Assembly (NCBI RefSeq): GCF_907164555.1
Contig: NZ_CAJQZC010000014.1
Span: 62,001 to 126,000, forward strand
DNA: 64,000 bases
Reading direction: 5' to 3'
DNA from: Paraburkholderia saeva
Lineage (GTDB): Bacteria > Pseudomonadota > Gammaproteobacteria > Burkholderiales > Burkholderiaceae
The notes under the pieces were generated by a model, which saw only the letters and a program-made list of their open reading frames with translations, was not told where the DNA came from and made no database searches. Shown here piece by piece: positions 1 through 8,060 of this stretch. Position numbers and translations under genes: made by a program. Positions within the stretch are counted from its first letter, which is position 1, and every line of letters starts with the position of its first letter.

Positions 1-432
1 GACCAGAAACGCGTAGGCCAGACCCGCGAGGATCAGCAGCACCGGCAGGCCGCGCCGCTGCGCGAGCAGCGGGTAAAAACGAAGCAGCGAGAGGCCGCTG
101 ATCATCGTGACGGCGAGCGGCGCGACCTGAATCAGGCTCGTCGGCGTGAACGAGCCTTTCGACCAGTCCGCGAGACGGCGCACTTCAGGGCTCAGGAACC
201 ACAGCCACCACATGAAGCCGACATAGTGCGCGGGGCTTTTGAAGTAGAGCCAGAAGCCCGTGAGAATCGCGAGCACCGGAAACGCGAGTGTCAGCACGGT
301 GCCCTGGTGCGCGCCGATCAGGACGGCCGTGACGAGCCACAGCAGCGCCTGCGGCAGCCAGGCCTTGCGTTCGCTGCTGAAAAAGCGCGACGGACGTGCG
401 TCGATCGGGGCGCGTGCGACAGCCATCGTCAT
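1..432 (-). CDS. bceI: Polytopic membrane protein, likely exopolysaccharide polymerase (BceI/Wzy-like), 3-prime part outside window
   Basis: Only the first 144 codons are present; the frame runs open to the window edge. The visible part has short hydrophobic stretches consistent with membrane segments (around residues 26-42, 44-60 and 100-140) separated by short charged loops, as in O-antigen ligase/polymerase-type proteins. The start at 432 is chosen because its ATG overlaps the TGA of the upstream glycosyltransferase (ATGA), implying translational coupling; a second ATG two codons later (426) is possible. By position, immediately after bceG and bceH in a cepacian-type operon, it matches the polymerase gene bceI. 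No catalytic signature can be read from the fragment, so the function is inferred from place and topology. Confidence 0.6.
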   Translation of the reverse strand, partial: MTMAVARAPIDARPSRFFSSERKAWLPQALLWLVTAVLIGAHQGTVLTLAFPVLAILTGFWLYFKSPAHYVGFMWWLWFLSPEVRRLADWSKGSFTPTSLIQVAPLAVTMISGLSLLRFYPLLAQRRGLPVLLILAGLAYAFLV

Positions 433-1601
433 TGCCCCCTGCCGGCCTGATGCCGTGACTGCGGCTGCGCGCTGCTGCCGCCCGCCCGGCGCCGCGCTTC
501 GTCGACGGAGCGGCCGCGCGGCGCGCTCCGCCGGCTCATCAGCTCGCGCGTGATGCGCACGTGCTGCAGCGCGAATTGCTCGGTCGTGAGCTTGCGTGCG
601 ATCAACTGGCGCGCGGCGGCCTGCGCCTGACGCAACCCGTCTGCCGGCGCGGCGACGAGGCGCTCGACCGCCTGACGCAGCGCCTCCGGATCGAACGGCG
701 GCACGTAGGCCGCCTGCGAGTCAGTGAAATAGTCCTTCAATGCGCCGACATCGGTGACGATCATCGGCTTGCCGACCGCCGCTGCTTCGAGCATCACCGT
801 GATGCCCGACGCGTGCGCGTTCGGCCGCAGCGGCACGACGATCACATCGGCCCAGTCATACAGTTCGTGTTGTTTCTTGAGGCCGGCTGCGGGCGCGATC
901 TCGACGTTCGAAGCGCGCAGCGACGAGGGAATGCGCCGGCGTGTCGCCAGCCTGACGGTGTAGCGCGCATCGTTGCCATAGGCGCTGATCAGACTTTCCC
1001 AGTCGCGGTCGCGATCGTTGCCGATCGCCGCGATGCGCACCGGCGTGTGCGGCTGCCATGCGACCGGTTCCCGCACCGGGAAATCGTGCGTATTCAGGCC
1101 GTAATACACATGCAGCGCGTCGCGCCCGAGGTAACGACGGCACAACGCGGCGTTTTCGGAGGCGAGCGTCGTCAGCACGTCGGCGCGCGCGACCAGCTTG
1201 CGATACGCCCAGCGACGCAGCGCGCCGTAGTCCGGCCATTTGTCGAGCAACCAGACGCTCTGCGCGAGCAGCAGCGGCTGGCGTTTCTCCCGGCGATTGA
1301 GCAGCAGCAACAGCGCCACCGAAAGGTATTCGTGTTCCGTATGCGTCCACACGACGTCGGAGCGCATGATTTCATCGCGATTGCGCAGTGTGTGGATGAA
1401 GTCGAAGCCCAGCACGGCCTTCAGTCCACGACGCAGGAGCCGCATCGGCAGACGCTCGCGCGCGTCCTGCGAATAGCTCAGCGCAAACTCGTCCGATTCG
1501 GCATGGTGATAGCCGTACAGGCAGCCGATGTTGTCGCCCTTGCGGTAAAAACGCGGGTCGGCACCGTAAAACAGATGGACGTGGACGTGGGTCACACTCA
1601 T
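429..1601 (-). CDS. bceH: Glycosyltransferase, GT4-like (BceH)
   Basis: A 390-residue protein, expected to be cytosolic or peripheral, that would transfer a sugar to the lipid-linked exopolysaccharide repeat unit. The C-terminal half has the GT-B nucleotide-sugar site typical of GT4 enzymes: a stretch reading ASGITVMLEAAAVGKPMIVT near residues 275-295 carries the E-x7-E-like motif. The last ~35 residues are rich in Arg, Ser, Gln and Pro and look like a disordered tail. The start has GGAG 9 bases upstream. It lies 42 bases after bceG and its stop overlaps the bceI start. The sugar donor cannot be told from sequence; the bceH name rests on gene order. Confidence 0.8.
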   Translation of the reverse strand: MSVTHVHVHLFYGADPRFYRKGDNIGCLYGYHHAESDEFALSYSQDARERLPMRLLRRGLKAVLGFDFIHTLRNRDEIMRSDVVWTHTEHEYLSVALLLLLNRREKRQPLLLAQSVWLLDKWPDYGALRRWAYRKLVARADVLTTLASENAALCRRYLGRDALHVYYGLNTHDFPVREPVAWQPHTPVRIAAIGNDRDRDWESLISAYGNDARYTVRLATRRRIPSSLRASNVEIAPAAGLKKQHELYDWADVIVVPLRPNAHASGITVMLEAAAVGKPMIVTDVGALKDYFTDSQAAYVPPFDPEALRQAVERLVAAPADGLRQAQAAARQLIARKLTTEQFALQHVRITRELMSRRSAPRGRSVDEARRRAGGSSAQPQSRHQAGRGQ

Positions 1602-1643
1602 GCAGTAACTCCGGGCGGGTGATGGAAGGCAGCAGCCTGCGTT

Positions 1644-2570
1644 TCAGGACGCCGTGCGGCGTCGCGCCTCATGCGCGCCGGTACGCACCGCGCGCCAGCG
1701 CGACAGCGTCGCGCGGCCGCGCTTCGAGGCAAGCGCAAGCACCGCATGCGCCATGCCCGGATACACCCGCGTGCCGACCAGCGTGTACCACCACCACGCG
1801 GCCTCGCGGCGCAGCGGCGGCAGATGGTCGCGCAGGATCAGGTGCAGGTTGTACGCGGCGTTGCGCACGGCCTGCATCGTCTGCGCGTCGCGCCGGTCGT
1901 CGTCGAAACGTTCGGCGGGAAAGTGATCGACGGCGACCTGCGGGTCGTACACGAGCTTCCAGCCGGCATGCTTCACGCTCATGCTGAACGCCATGTCGTT
2001 ATGTACCTGGGCGCCCGCGCCTCGCAGGCGCGGATCGAAGCGGATCGTGCGGATTGCTTCGCGCCGGTAGCTCATGTTCGCGCCTTTCAGCAGGTCGACT
2101 TCGCGCGCACCGCCCACACCAAGATGGTGATTGCCGATGATCCTGCCCGACGCGCGCAGCTTGCCGACGAGCGGCCGGGCGCCATCGAGAATGCCGCCTT
2201 TCTGGTGTACCCAGTCGCGCCCGCCGAGCGCGCCCAGCAGCAGGTCGTTCGAGAACGCGTCGGCGATGCGTTGCGCCCAGTCGGGGCGCGGTGCGGCGTC
2301 GTCGTCGGTAATGGCGATCACGTCGCCCGTCGCCGCATCCAGCCCGCGGTTGAGTGCGGCGACCTGCCCCGGCGTTTCGACGATCGCAACGCGCAGCGGC
2401 AACGTGCCCTTCACGGCAGGGTCGTGGAGGCACGCGAGCGTTTCGGCGTCATCAGGGCGCACGACGACGATCACTTCATCCGGCGCGCGCTGCTGGCGCT
2501 GCAGCGCGGAGAGACAGCGCGCGAGATCGGCGGGACGGCGAAACGTCGGAACCAGTACGGTGACTTTCAT
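1644..2570 (-). CDS. bceG: Glycosyltransferase family 2 (BceG)
   Basis: A 308-residue GT-A fold enzyme of family GT2, acting at the inner face of the membrane in exopolysaccharide repeat assembly. The N-terminus MKVTVLVPTFRRP is the classic start of the family; the metal/nucleotide-binding acidic run (AITDDDAAPR) lies near residue 91, and the region around residue 165 (DLLKGANMSYRR) resembles acceptor-side GT2 motifs. AAAGGA precedes the ATG. It starts 19 bases after the bceF stop, inside the same operon. Gene order matches bceG of the cepacian cluster. The donor sugar is not deducible here. Confidence 0.82.
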   Translation of the reverse strand: MKVTVLVPTFRRPADLARCLSALQRQQRAPDEVIVVVRPDDAETLACLHDPAVKGTLPLRVAIVETPGQVAALNRGLDAATGDVIAITDDDAAPRPDWAQRIADAFSNDLLLGALGGRDWVHQKGGILDGARPLVGKLRASGRIIGNHHLGVGGAREVDLLKGANMSYRREAIRTIRFDPRLRGAGAQVHNDMAFSMSVKHAGWKLVYDPQVAVDHFPAERFDDDRRDAQTMQAVRNAAYNLHLILRDHLPPLRREAAWWWYTLVGTRVYPGMAHAVLALASKRGRATLSRWRAVRTGAHEARRRTAS

Positions 2571-2589
2571 GGTGGGTCCTTTCGTGCGC

Positions 2590-4821
2590 TCAGGCGCTCA
2601 GATATTCCTGCATGGCTGCATAACCACGCGAATAGTTGCCGCGCGAGCGCGCCGGCATCGCGTTGAATATCGCGCCCTGCACGGTCACGCCCGCGTTGTT
2701 CAGGCGCTTTAGCGCATCGTTGATTTCCGGCTCGCTGTGCATGCCCGAACGCAGCACGAGGAACGTCGCGCCCGCGTGCACCGCGACAATCGACGCATCG
2801 GTCACGGCCAGCACCGGCGGCGTGTCGATCAGGATCACGTCGTAGCGTTTCGCGAGTGCTTCGAGATACGTCTGCAGACGCGGCGACATCAGCAGTTCCG
2901 ACGGATTTGGCGGACGGTGACCGCACGAGATAAAGCTCAGGTTCTCGGTTTCCGTGTGACGGATCGCTTCCTCGAGCGAGATCTGGCCGCTCAGCAACTC
3001 CGACAGGCCGATATCCTGCGCGCCGCCGAGATAGCGCTCCAGCGCGCCGCGCCGCATGTCGCCGTCGATCAGCAGCACGCGCTTACCGGAATGCGCGAGC
3101 AGCGTCGCGAGATTGACGGTCAGGAAGCTCTTGCCGACACCGGGCATCGGGCCCGTCAACACGACGATGCGGTTGCGTGCGTCCATCATCGTGAACTGCA
3201 TCGACGTGCGCAGGCTGCGCATGCTTTCGACGGTCGCATCCTTCGGGCGGGCCGCGGCCAGCACCTTGCGCAGACGGTTGCCGCCGCGCTCGAAGCTGTT
3301 TTCCAGCACGGCCTGCTCAGGGCTCATCGGCACGAGACCGTATACGGGCAGATGGAACATGCGCTCGATGTGTTCCGGATCGTCGATACCTTTGAAGAGA
3401 TTGCGGCGCAGGAACACAAAACCGGTGCCGAGGATGAGACCCAGGATCACGGCCGCCGAGATGATCAGCATCTTCTTCGGCTTGACCGGCGCGCCCGGAC
3501 GCAGCGCCACGTCGACGATATGCACATTGCCGCCCGTGCCGGCCTTCTGCACCGACAGTTCCTGCACGCGGTTCAGGAGCAGCACGTAGATGTCTTCCGC
3601 CACCTTCGCGTCACGCTGCAACTGCACGGCCTTCACTTCGGTGGCCGGCAGATTGCGGAATCGGTCGGCGTATTTTTCGCGTTGCGCCTGCAGTTCGGCG
3701 AGCTGTGCACGCGCCGCGATGAGCATCGGGTGATCGTTGCCAAAACGCTGTTCGAGCGACGCGATCTGAATACGCAGCGCGGAAATCTGCGATTCGTACT
3801 CGACGCTGCCCTGCAGATACACCTTCGCTTCGTCGCTTGCGTTAATCGAGCCTGACTTGCTTTGATAGGCGGTGAGCGCGGCTTCGGCACGTTCGAGATC
3901 GCCCTTCAGGCGCGGCTCCTCGCTCTTCAGGAAGTCGAGCATCTTGCTCGCGTCGGCCTGCTTGCTCGCGATGTGCTGGCGCAGATACGACTGCGCGAGC
4001 GCATTCGCGATTTCAGCGGCGCGCTGCGGGTCCTGGTTTTCCAGCGAAATCTGGATGACGCCCGTGCCCTTGCCCTGCTCCGACACCTGGATCGCCGACT
4101 GGAACGACGCGATCGCATCAAGATCGTTCGCGCGCATCACGTTGAACTGGGTGCCCGGACGCGCCACCAGCCGGTTGACGAGAATCGACACGCCGCTGCC
4201 CTGCGCCGGCTGGCCTGCCTGGCCGCGCAGCAGCAGCGAGCCGTTGGGCGCCTGCAGTTCGTACTGGTCGTTCTCCAGCGCGGTCATCGTCATCTTCTGC
4301 CCTTCGAGCGCGGGCGGCACTTCGACGTAATCGACGTCGGCGATTTCGCCGCCCCACGCGTAGCCGCCCAGGCGGTCGAGAAGCGGCCACGGGCGCGCCG
4401 GCTCGCCCGGCGTCGCGAGCCGTGCGGCGAGGCTGCCGATCACCGGCAGCATCTTCGGCGCGACGCTGAAGTTCAGCTTCAACTGCTGGACGACCGGCGC
4501 CACCACGCCGCGACTCTTGATCATCTCGATCTCGGCGTCGGTCGGCAGCGCGGTCTGGCCGGACGAAATGTTCGCGCCGGTCTGCGTCTGCGTGAGTGCC
4601 TGCGACGTGTTGTCGGACTGCTCGACGCGCACGTGCGCATCGGCCGAATACACCGGCTTCGCGATGTAGCAATAGAACACAGCGACCGCGACGATCGACA
4701 GCGCAATGGCAATCAGCCACCAGATGTCGTCGATGATCACCTGCACCAGTTGACCGAGGACAACGTCCTCTTCTTCGGTCCTGGCCGGTCCGGCCAGAGG
4801 AGTGTTTGCGTGAGTGCTCAC
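2590..4821 (-). CDS. bceF: Bacterial tyrosine autokinase / polysaccharide co-polymerase (BceF, Wzc-like)
   Basis: Inner-membrane chain-length determinant fused to a cytosolic BY-kinase (743 residues, the usual size). Wzz-type TM segment near residues 32-52, long periplasmic coiled-coil region, second TM around 455-475, then the kinase: Walker A GPMPGVGKSF (about 557-566), Walker A-prime VLLIDGDMRR (582-591), Walker B VILIDTPP (662-669). The C-terminal tail has only three tyrosines (about 730, 734 and 740), fewer than E. coli Wzc, as expected autophosphorylation sites. Start is GTG at 4821. The cognate phosphatase (bceD) and export pore (bceE) lie upstream. A strong hairpin fills the gap after bceE. 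It controls polymer length and export through cycles of phosphorylation. Confidence 0.93.
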   Translation of the reverse strand: MSTHANTPLAGPARTEEEDVVLGQLVQVIIDDIWWLIAIALSIVAVAVFYCYIAKPVYSADAHVRVEQSDNTSQALTQTQTGANISSGQTALPTDAEIEMIKSRGVVAPVVQQLKLNFSVAPKMLPVIGSLAARLATPGEPARPWPLLDRLGGYAWGGEIADVDYVEVPPALEGQKMTMTALENDQYELQAPNGSLLLRGQAGQPAQGSGVSILVNRLVARPGTQFNVMRANDLDAIASFQSAIQVSEQGKGTGVIQISLENQDPQRAAEIANALAQSYLRQHIASKQADASKMLDFLKSEEPRLKGDLERAEAALTAYQSKSGSINASDEAKVYLQGSVEYESQISALRIQIASLEQRFGNDHPMLIAARAQLAELQAQREKYADRFRNLPATEVKAVQLQRDAKVAEDIYVLLLNRVQELSVQKAGTGGNVHIVDVALRPGAPVKPKKMLIISAAVILGLILGTGFVFLRRNLFKGIDDPEHIERMFHLPVYGLVPMSPEQAVLENSFERGGNRLRKVLAAARPKDATVESMRSLRTSMQFTMMDARNRIVVLTGPMPGVGKSFLTVNLATLLAHSGKRVLLIDGDMRRGALERYLGGAQDIGLSELLSGQISLEEAIRHTETENLSFISCGHRPPNPSELLMSPRLQTYLEALAKRYDVILIDTPPVLAVTDASIVAVHAGATFLVLRSGMHSEPEINDALKRLNNAGVTVQGAIFNAMPARSRGNYSRGYAAMQEYLSA

Positions 4822-4848
4822 AGTTCGATCCTGGTTGGTTCACCTCGG

Positions 4849-4891
4849 GCCCGACGGGTCCGCCACGATGTTCCGTGCGGGCCCGCCGGGC
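4849..4891 (-). promoter_or_regulatory. Long imperfect hairpin between bceE and bceF
   Basis: The 87-base gap between the bceE stop and the bceF GTG contains an inverted repeat: inner stem pairs 4864-4867 with 4874-4877, then 4860-4862 with 4878-4880, and an outer GC-rich stem pairs 4849-4853 with 4887-4891 and 4855-4858 with 4882-4885. About 16 base pairs, one bulge and one mismatch. No U-run follows on the minus strand, so it is not a standard intrinsic terminator. It could stabilise the upstream mRNA or lower bceF relative to bceE; this role is inferred. Confidence 0.5.
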
Positions 4892-4908
4892 TGTTGGCGG
4901 TCATACGA

Positions 4909-6072
4909 CTAGCGCGTCAGCTGCTTCAGATAGAACAACGTCTGGATGGTCGGCAGCACCTGCTGCAGCACACGGTTGAACGTTGTCGACGCGGCAGTGC
5001 CCACGTAGACCACATCCATCGGTTGCAGCTGGAACTGTGTGGACAGCATGATGGCGTCCGGCTGCGTCATGTCGAGGCGATACACGTCGGGCGTCGTCGG
5101 GTTGTCCTTCATGCCGCGCATCACGTAGATCTGGCGCGGGTTCGCATCGGTGTCGAGAATGCCGCCAGCCTGCGTGAGCGCATCGGCGATCGACAGACGG
5201 CCCTTGATCATCTGCAGCTGGACCGGCGCCTTCACTTCACCCATCACGAACACGCGGCTGTCGATGCGGTCCGGCACGTTGATGATGTCGCCGTTCTGCA
5301 GCATCACGTTCTGCGAGACGTCGCCGTTATCCAGCATGCGGTTCGCGTCGAGCACGTACAGCTGCTTGTTGCGCGTCAGGCGCACGCGCTGCAGGTCGGC
5401 GTCGTTCGTGAGGCCGCCCGAGCGCGTAATCGCATCGACGAGCGAAAGCGGCACGTCGCTGATGGCGAGTGGCCCGGGCGTCTTCACCTGGCCTGTCACC
5501 TGCACTTTCTGGCTGCGGTACGACAGGATGCGCACGTCCACCTGCGGATTCTTGATGTAGCGCACGAGCCCGGCTGTCAGCTGGTCACGCAGGTCGCCCA
5601 CCGTCTTGCCGGCGGCCCGGATGCGGCCGATGAACGGGAAATAGATCGTGCCGTCGGCGGCGACGGTCTGGCCGTACGGATCGGCCTGGCCCGGCAACGC
5701 GGTGGTGTACGGCTGCTGCAGCACCGCGCCGACCGACTGCGTCGTGTTGCCGCCTGAGGAGAGCGTGCTGCCGTTCGGGGTAGTGAGTTCAGGGTGATCC
5801 CAGACCGTCACGCCGAGAATGTCCTGCGGCATGATCCGGTAGACCCACTGCGACGGATCGGTGTAGCGCGACTGCGGCAGCAGCTGCGGCGCGGCGGCGG
5901 CCTTCGCCTGATCCATCACGACCTGCGCGTTGATCACATGCACCGGATAGTCTTCAGCAGGCGCCTGCTGCTGGTCTTCCTTCAGGTGCGACGTGTCGAG
6001 GTAATTCCCCGGCGCGGTCGCGCAGGCCGACAGAAAGGCCGCGAGCAGCAGAGAGAGTGTGAGGTTTCGCAT
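4909..6072 (-). CDS. bceE: Outer-membrane polysaccharide export lipoprotein (BceE, Wza-like)
   Basis: A 387-residue OPX protein forming the outer-membrane channel for the polymer. The signal peptide ends in a lipobox LSAC (Cys17). A Poly_export domain follows (around residues 70-190, starting at VYRIMPQDILGVTVWDHPEL) and then SLBB-type repeats (about 190-330, including VQVTGQVKTPGPLAISDVPL). The start at 6072 is preferred over upstream in-frame ATGs (6078, 6093) because its ATG shares an A with the bceD stop (TGATG), giving translational coupling, and because it yields a clean lipoprotein signal. It partners with BceF in trans-envelope export. Confidence 0.92.
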   Translation of the reverse strand: MRNLTLSLLLAAFLSACATAPGNYLDTSHLKEDQQQAPAEDYPVHVINAQVVMDQAKAAAAPQLLPQSRYTDPSQWVYRIMPQDILGVTVWDHPELTTPNGSTLSSGGNTTQSVGAVLQQPYTTALPGQADPYGQTVAADGTIYFPFIGRIRAAGKTVGDLRDQLTAGLVRYIKNPQVDVRILSYRSQKVQVTGQVKTPGPLAISDVPLSLVDAITRSGGLTNDADLQRVRLTRNKQLYVLDANRMLDNGDVSQNVMLQNGDIINVPDRIDSRVFVMGEVKAPVQLQMIKGRLSIADALTQAGGILDTDANPRQIYVMRGMKDNPTTPDVYRLDMTQPDAIMLSTQFQLQPMDVVYVGTAASTTFNRVLQQVLPTIQTLFYLKQLTR

Positions 6073-6515
6073 CAGCATATTTTTTTTAGCCATCCCATGA
6101 CCAGGTGTTCGATGAGCACGAGACTTGCCCGATAGCCGGCAACGTGTCCGCCATGCGGATCGGCGACATCGGAGTCCTCCCATTTGCCAAGCGGCCAGAC
6201 CTTGCCGCGCGAAGTCGGATCGAGCGCTTCGACCTCCTTCACCTGCGCGCGCTCGGTGACCAGCACCAGATCGGCGTCGCGCACGAGGCGGCGGTTCAGG
6301 CGTCGCGCCCGATGTCCGCTGGTGGCGACGCCCTGCTCCGTGAGCAGGCGCCGCATGACGGGGTCCATGCTCTCGCCGTCGAACGCACAGATGCCCGCCG
6401 ACTGGAAGGCCATGCGCGCGCCCAGACGGGGCAGCGCACGGGCCTTGAACAGCATTTCCGCGGCCGGCGAGCGGCACACGTTGGCGTGGCAGACGATGAG
6501 TACGTTGGCGAACAT
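6072..6515 (-). CDS. bceD: Low-molecular-weight protein tyrosine phosphatase (BceD, Wzb-like)
   Basis: A 147-residue cytosolic phosphatase that dephosphorylates the BY-kinase BceF. The P-loop CHANVCRSP at residues 9-17 is the C-x5-R-S signature: Cys9 is the nucleophile and Arg15 binds phosphate. The general-acid Asp lies in DVADPHGG near residue 115. The start at 6515 gives the normal family N-terminus; longer frames upstream run into bceC. It begins 29 bases after bceC and is coupled to bceE by a one-base stop/start overlap, so phosphatase, pore and kinase are produced together. Confidence 0.93.
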   Translation of the reverse strand: MFANVLIVCHANVCRSPAAEMLFKARALPRLGARMAFQSAGICAFDGESMDPVMRRLLTEQGVATSGHRARRLNRRLVRDADLVLVTERAQVKEVEALDPTSRGKVWPLGKWEDSDVADPHGGHVAGYRASLVLIEHLVMGWLKKIC

Positions 6516-6544
6516 GGTCCGGTTCCGTGAGGTGCGTGGTGCGT

Positions 6545-7975
6545 TCAGCGGGCCGTGGTCTCGACCGCCTGCGGCACGGCACGCGCGGGCGTCGAATCCG
6601 CGTGTGTTGCACGTGCAGGCTGCCGACCAATCGCGTGGTACTCGATGCCGAGTTCCACCATCGATTCCGGCTCGTACAGATTGCGGCCGTCGAAAACCAG
6701 CGGCGACTTCAGCAAGGCCTTCAGGCTCTCGAAATCGGGGCTCTTGAAGACCTTCCATTCGGTGAGGATCACGAGCGCGTCAGCGCCTTGCGCGACATCC
6801 ATTTCCTCGTTCATGAATTCGAGGCGGGCAAGCTGTTGCGGTGCGTGCTGCAGATCGAGCGCGAACACGCGCTTCGCCTCGTCGATCGCAACCGGGTCGT
6901 ACGCCTTCACGCATGCGCCGCGCGCGAGCAGTGCCGCGATCAGACGGCGGCTCGGTGCTTCGCGCATGTCGTCGGTGTTTGGCTTGAATGCGAGACCCCA
7001 GACGCCGAAGGTGCGGCCCGTCAGATCGGCGCCAAGGCGCATCTCGATCTTGTGCGCGAGAATTTCCTTCTGGTCGTGATTGACGGCTTCCACCGCGTTC
7101 AGGATGCGCAGATCGGCGCTGTGTTCGCCGGCCGTGCGGATGAGCGCCTGCACGTCCTTCGGGAAGCACGAGCCGCCGTAGCCGCAACCCGCATACAGGA
7201 AGTCATAGCCGATGCGCGGATCGGAGCCGATGCCGCGGCGCACGGCTTCAATGTCGGCGCCCACGCGGTCGGCGAGATTCGCGAGTTCGTTCATGAACGA
7301 AATACGCGTGGCGAGCATCGCGTTCGCCGCGTACTTCGTGAATTCGGCGGAACGCACGTCCATGTACAGCGTGCGTTCGCGGTTGCGGTTAAACGGCGCA
7401 TAGACGCGCTTCATCACGTCGCGGGCCTTTTCGCCGGGCACGTCCTCATCGCAGCCAAGCACAATCCGGTCAGGCCGCGTGAAATCCTCGACAGCGGCGC
7501 CCTCCTTCAGGAACTCCGGATTCGACACCACGGAAAACATGTGCTTTGCGCCCCGCGCGGCGAGTTCTTCCGCGATCACTTCGCGTACCCGCAGCGCGGT
7601 GCCGACCGGCACGGTCGACTTGTCGACGATCACCTTGAAGCCGTTCATGTGGCGGCCGATATTGCGCGCCGCCGCCAGCACGTACTGCAGGTCGGCGGAA
7701 CCGTCTTCGTCCGAAGGCGTGCCGACGGCGATGAACTGCACGTCGCCGTGCGCGACAGCCGCTTCGATGTCGGTCGAGAACCTGAGGCGCCCGGCCTTGC
7801 GGTTACGCGCGATGACTTCCTGCAGGCCCGGTTCGTGGATCGGCACGCCGCCGCCGTTGAGCACGTCGATCTTGCGTTGATCGAGATCGAGGCAGAACAC
7901 GTCGTTGCCGATGTCGGCAAGACACGCGCCCGTTACGAGCCCCACATAGCCGGTACCCATGATCGTCAGGTTCAT
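6545..7975 (-). CDS. bceC: UDP-glucose 6-dehydrogenase (BceC)
   Basis: Oxidises UDP-glucose to UDP-glucuronate with two NAD+, supplying the acidic sugar of the exopolysaccharide. The 476-residue protein has the N-terminal Rossmann motif MGTGYVGLVTG (6-16), the catalytic loop YAGCGYGGSCFPKDV with nucleophile Cys270, and the C-terminal UDP-binding domain (WGLAFKPNTDDMREAPS). The last 20-25 residues, rich in Ala, Thr and Arg, extend beyond the core and look disordered. It follows bceB by 85 bases and precedes bceD. Cytosolic. Confidence 0.95.
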   Translation of the reverse strand: MNLTIMGTGYVGLVTGACLADIGNDVFCLDLDQRKIDVLNGGGVPIHEPGLQEVIARNRKAGRLRFSTDIEAAVAHGDVQFIAVGTPSDEDGSADLQYVLAAARNIGRHMNGFKVIVDKSTVPVGTALRVREVIAEELAARGAKHMFSVVSNPEFLKEGAAVEDFTRPDRIVLGCDEDVPGEKARDVMKRVYAPFNRNRERTLYMDVRSAEFTKYAANAMLATRISFMNELANLADRVGADIEAVRRGIGSDPRIGYDFLYAGCGYGGSCFPKDVQALIRTAGEHSADLRILNAVEAVNHDQKEILAHKIEMRLGADLTGRTFGVWGLAFKPNTDDMREAPSRRLIAALLARGACVKAYDPVAIDEAKRVFALDLQHAPQQLARLEFMNEEMDVAQGADALVILTEWKVFKSPDFESLKALLKSPLVFDGRNLYEPESMVELGIEYHAIGRQPARATHADSTPARAVPQAVETTAR

Positions 7976-8060
7976 CTGTTACACCTCGAAAATTTGAACA
8001 TTCCAGAAACGGAAAACGCATGTGCCGCGGTTCGCTGTCGTGCCCCGCGCTGCGGCGCGC

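Noticed and set aside
3862..5757. 631-codon frame antisense to bceE and bceF
   Set aside because: Long antisense frames are common in high-GC DNA. The protein is rich in Arg and His and has no domain, while the other strand holds clear bceE and bceF.
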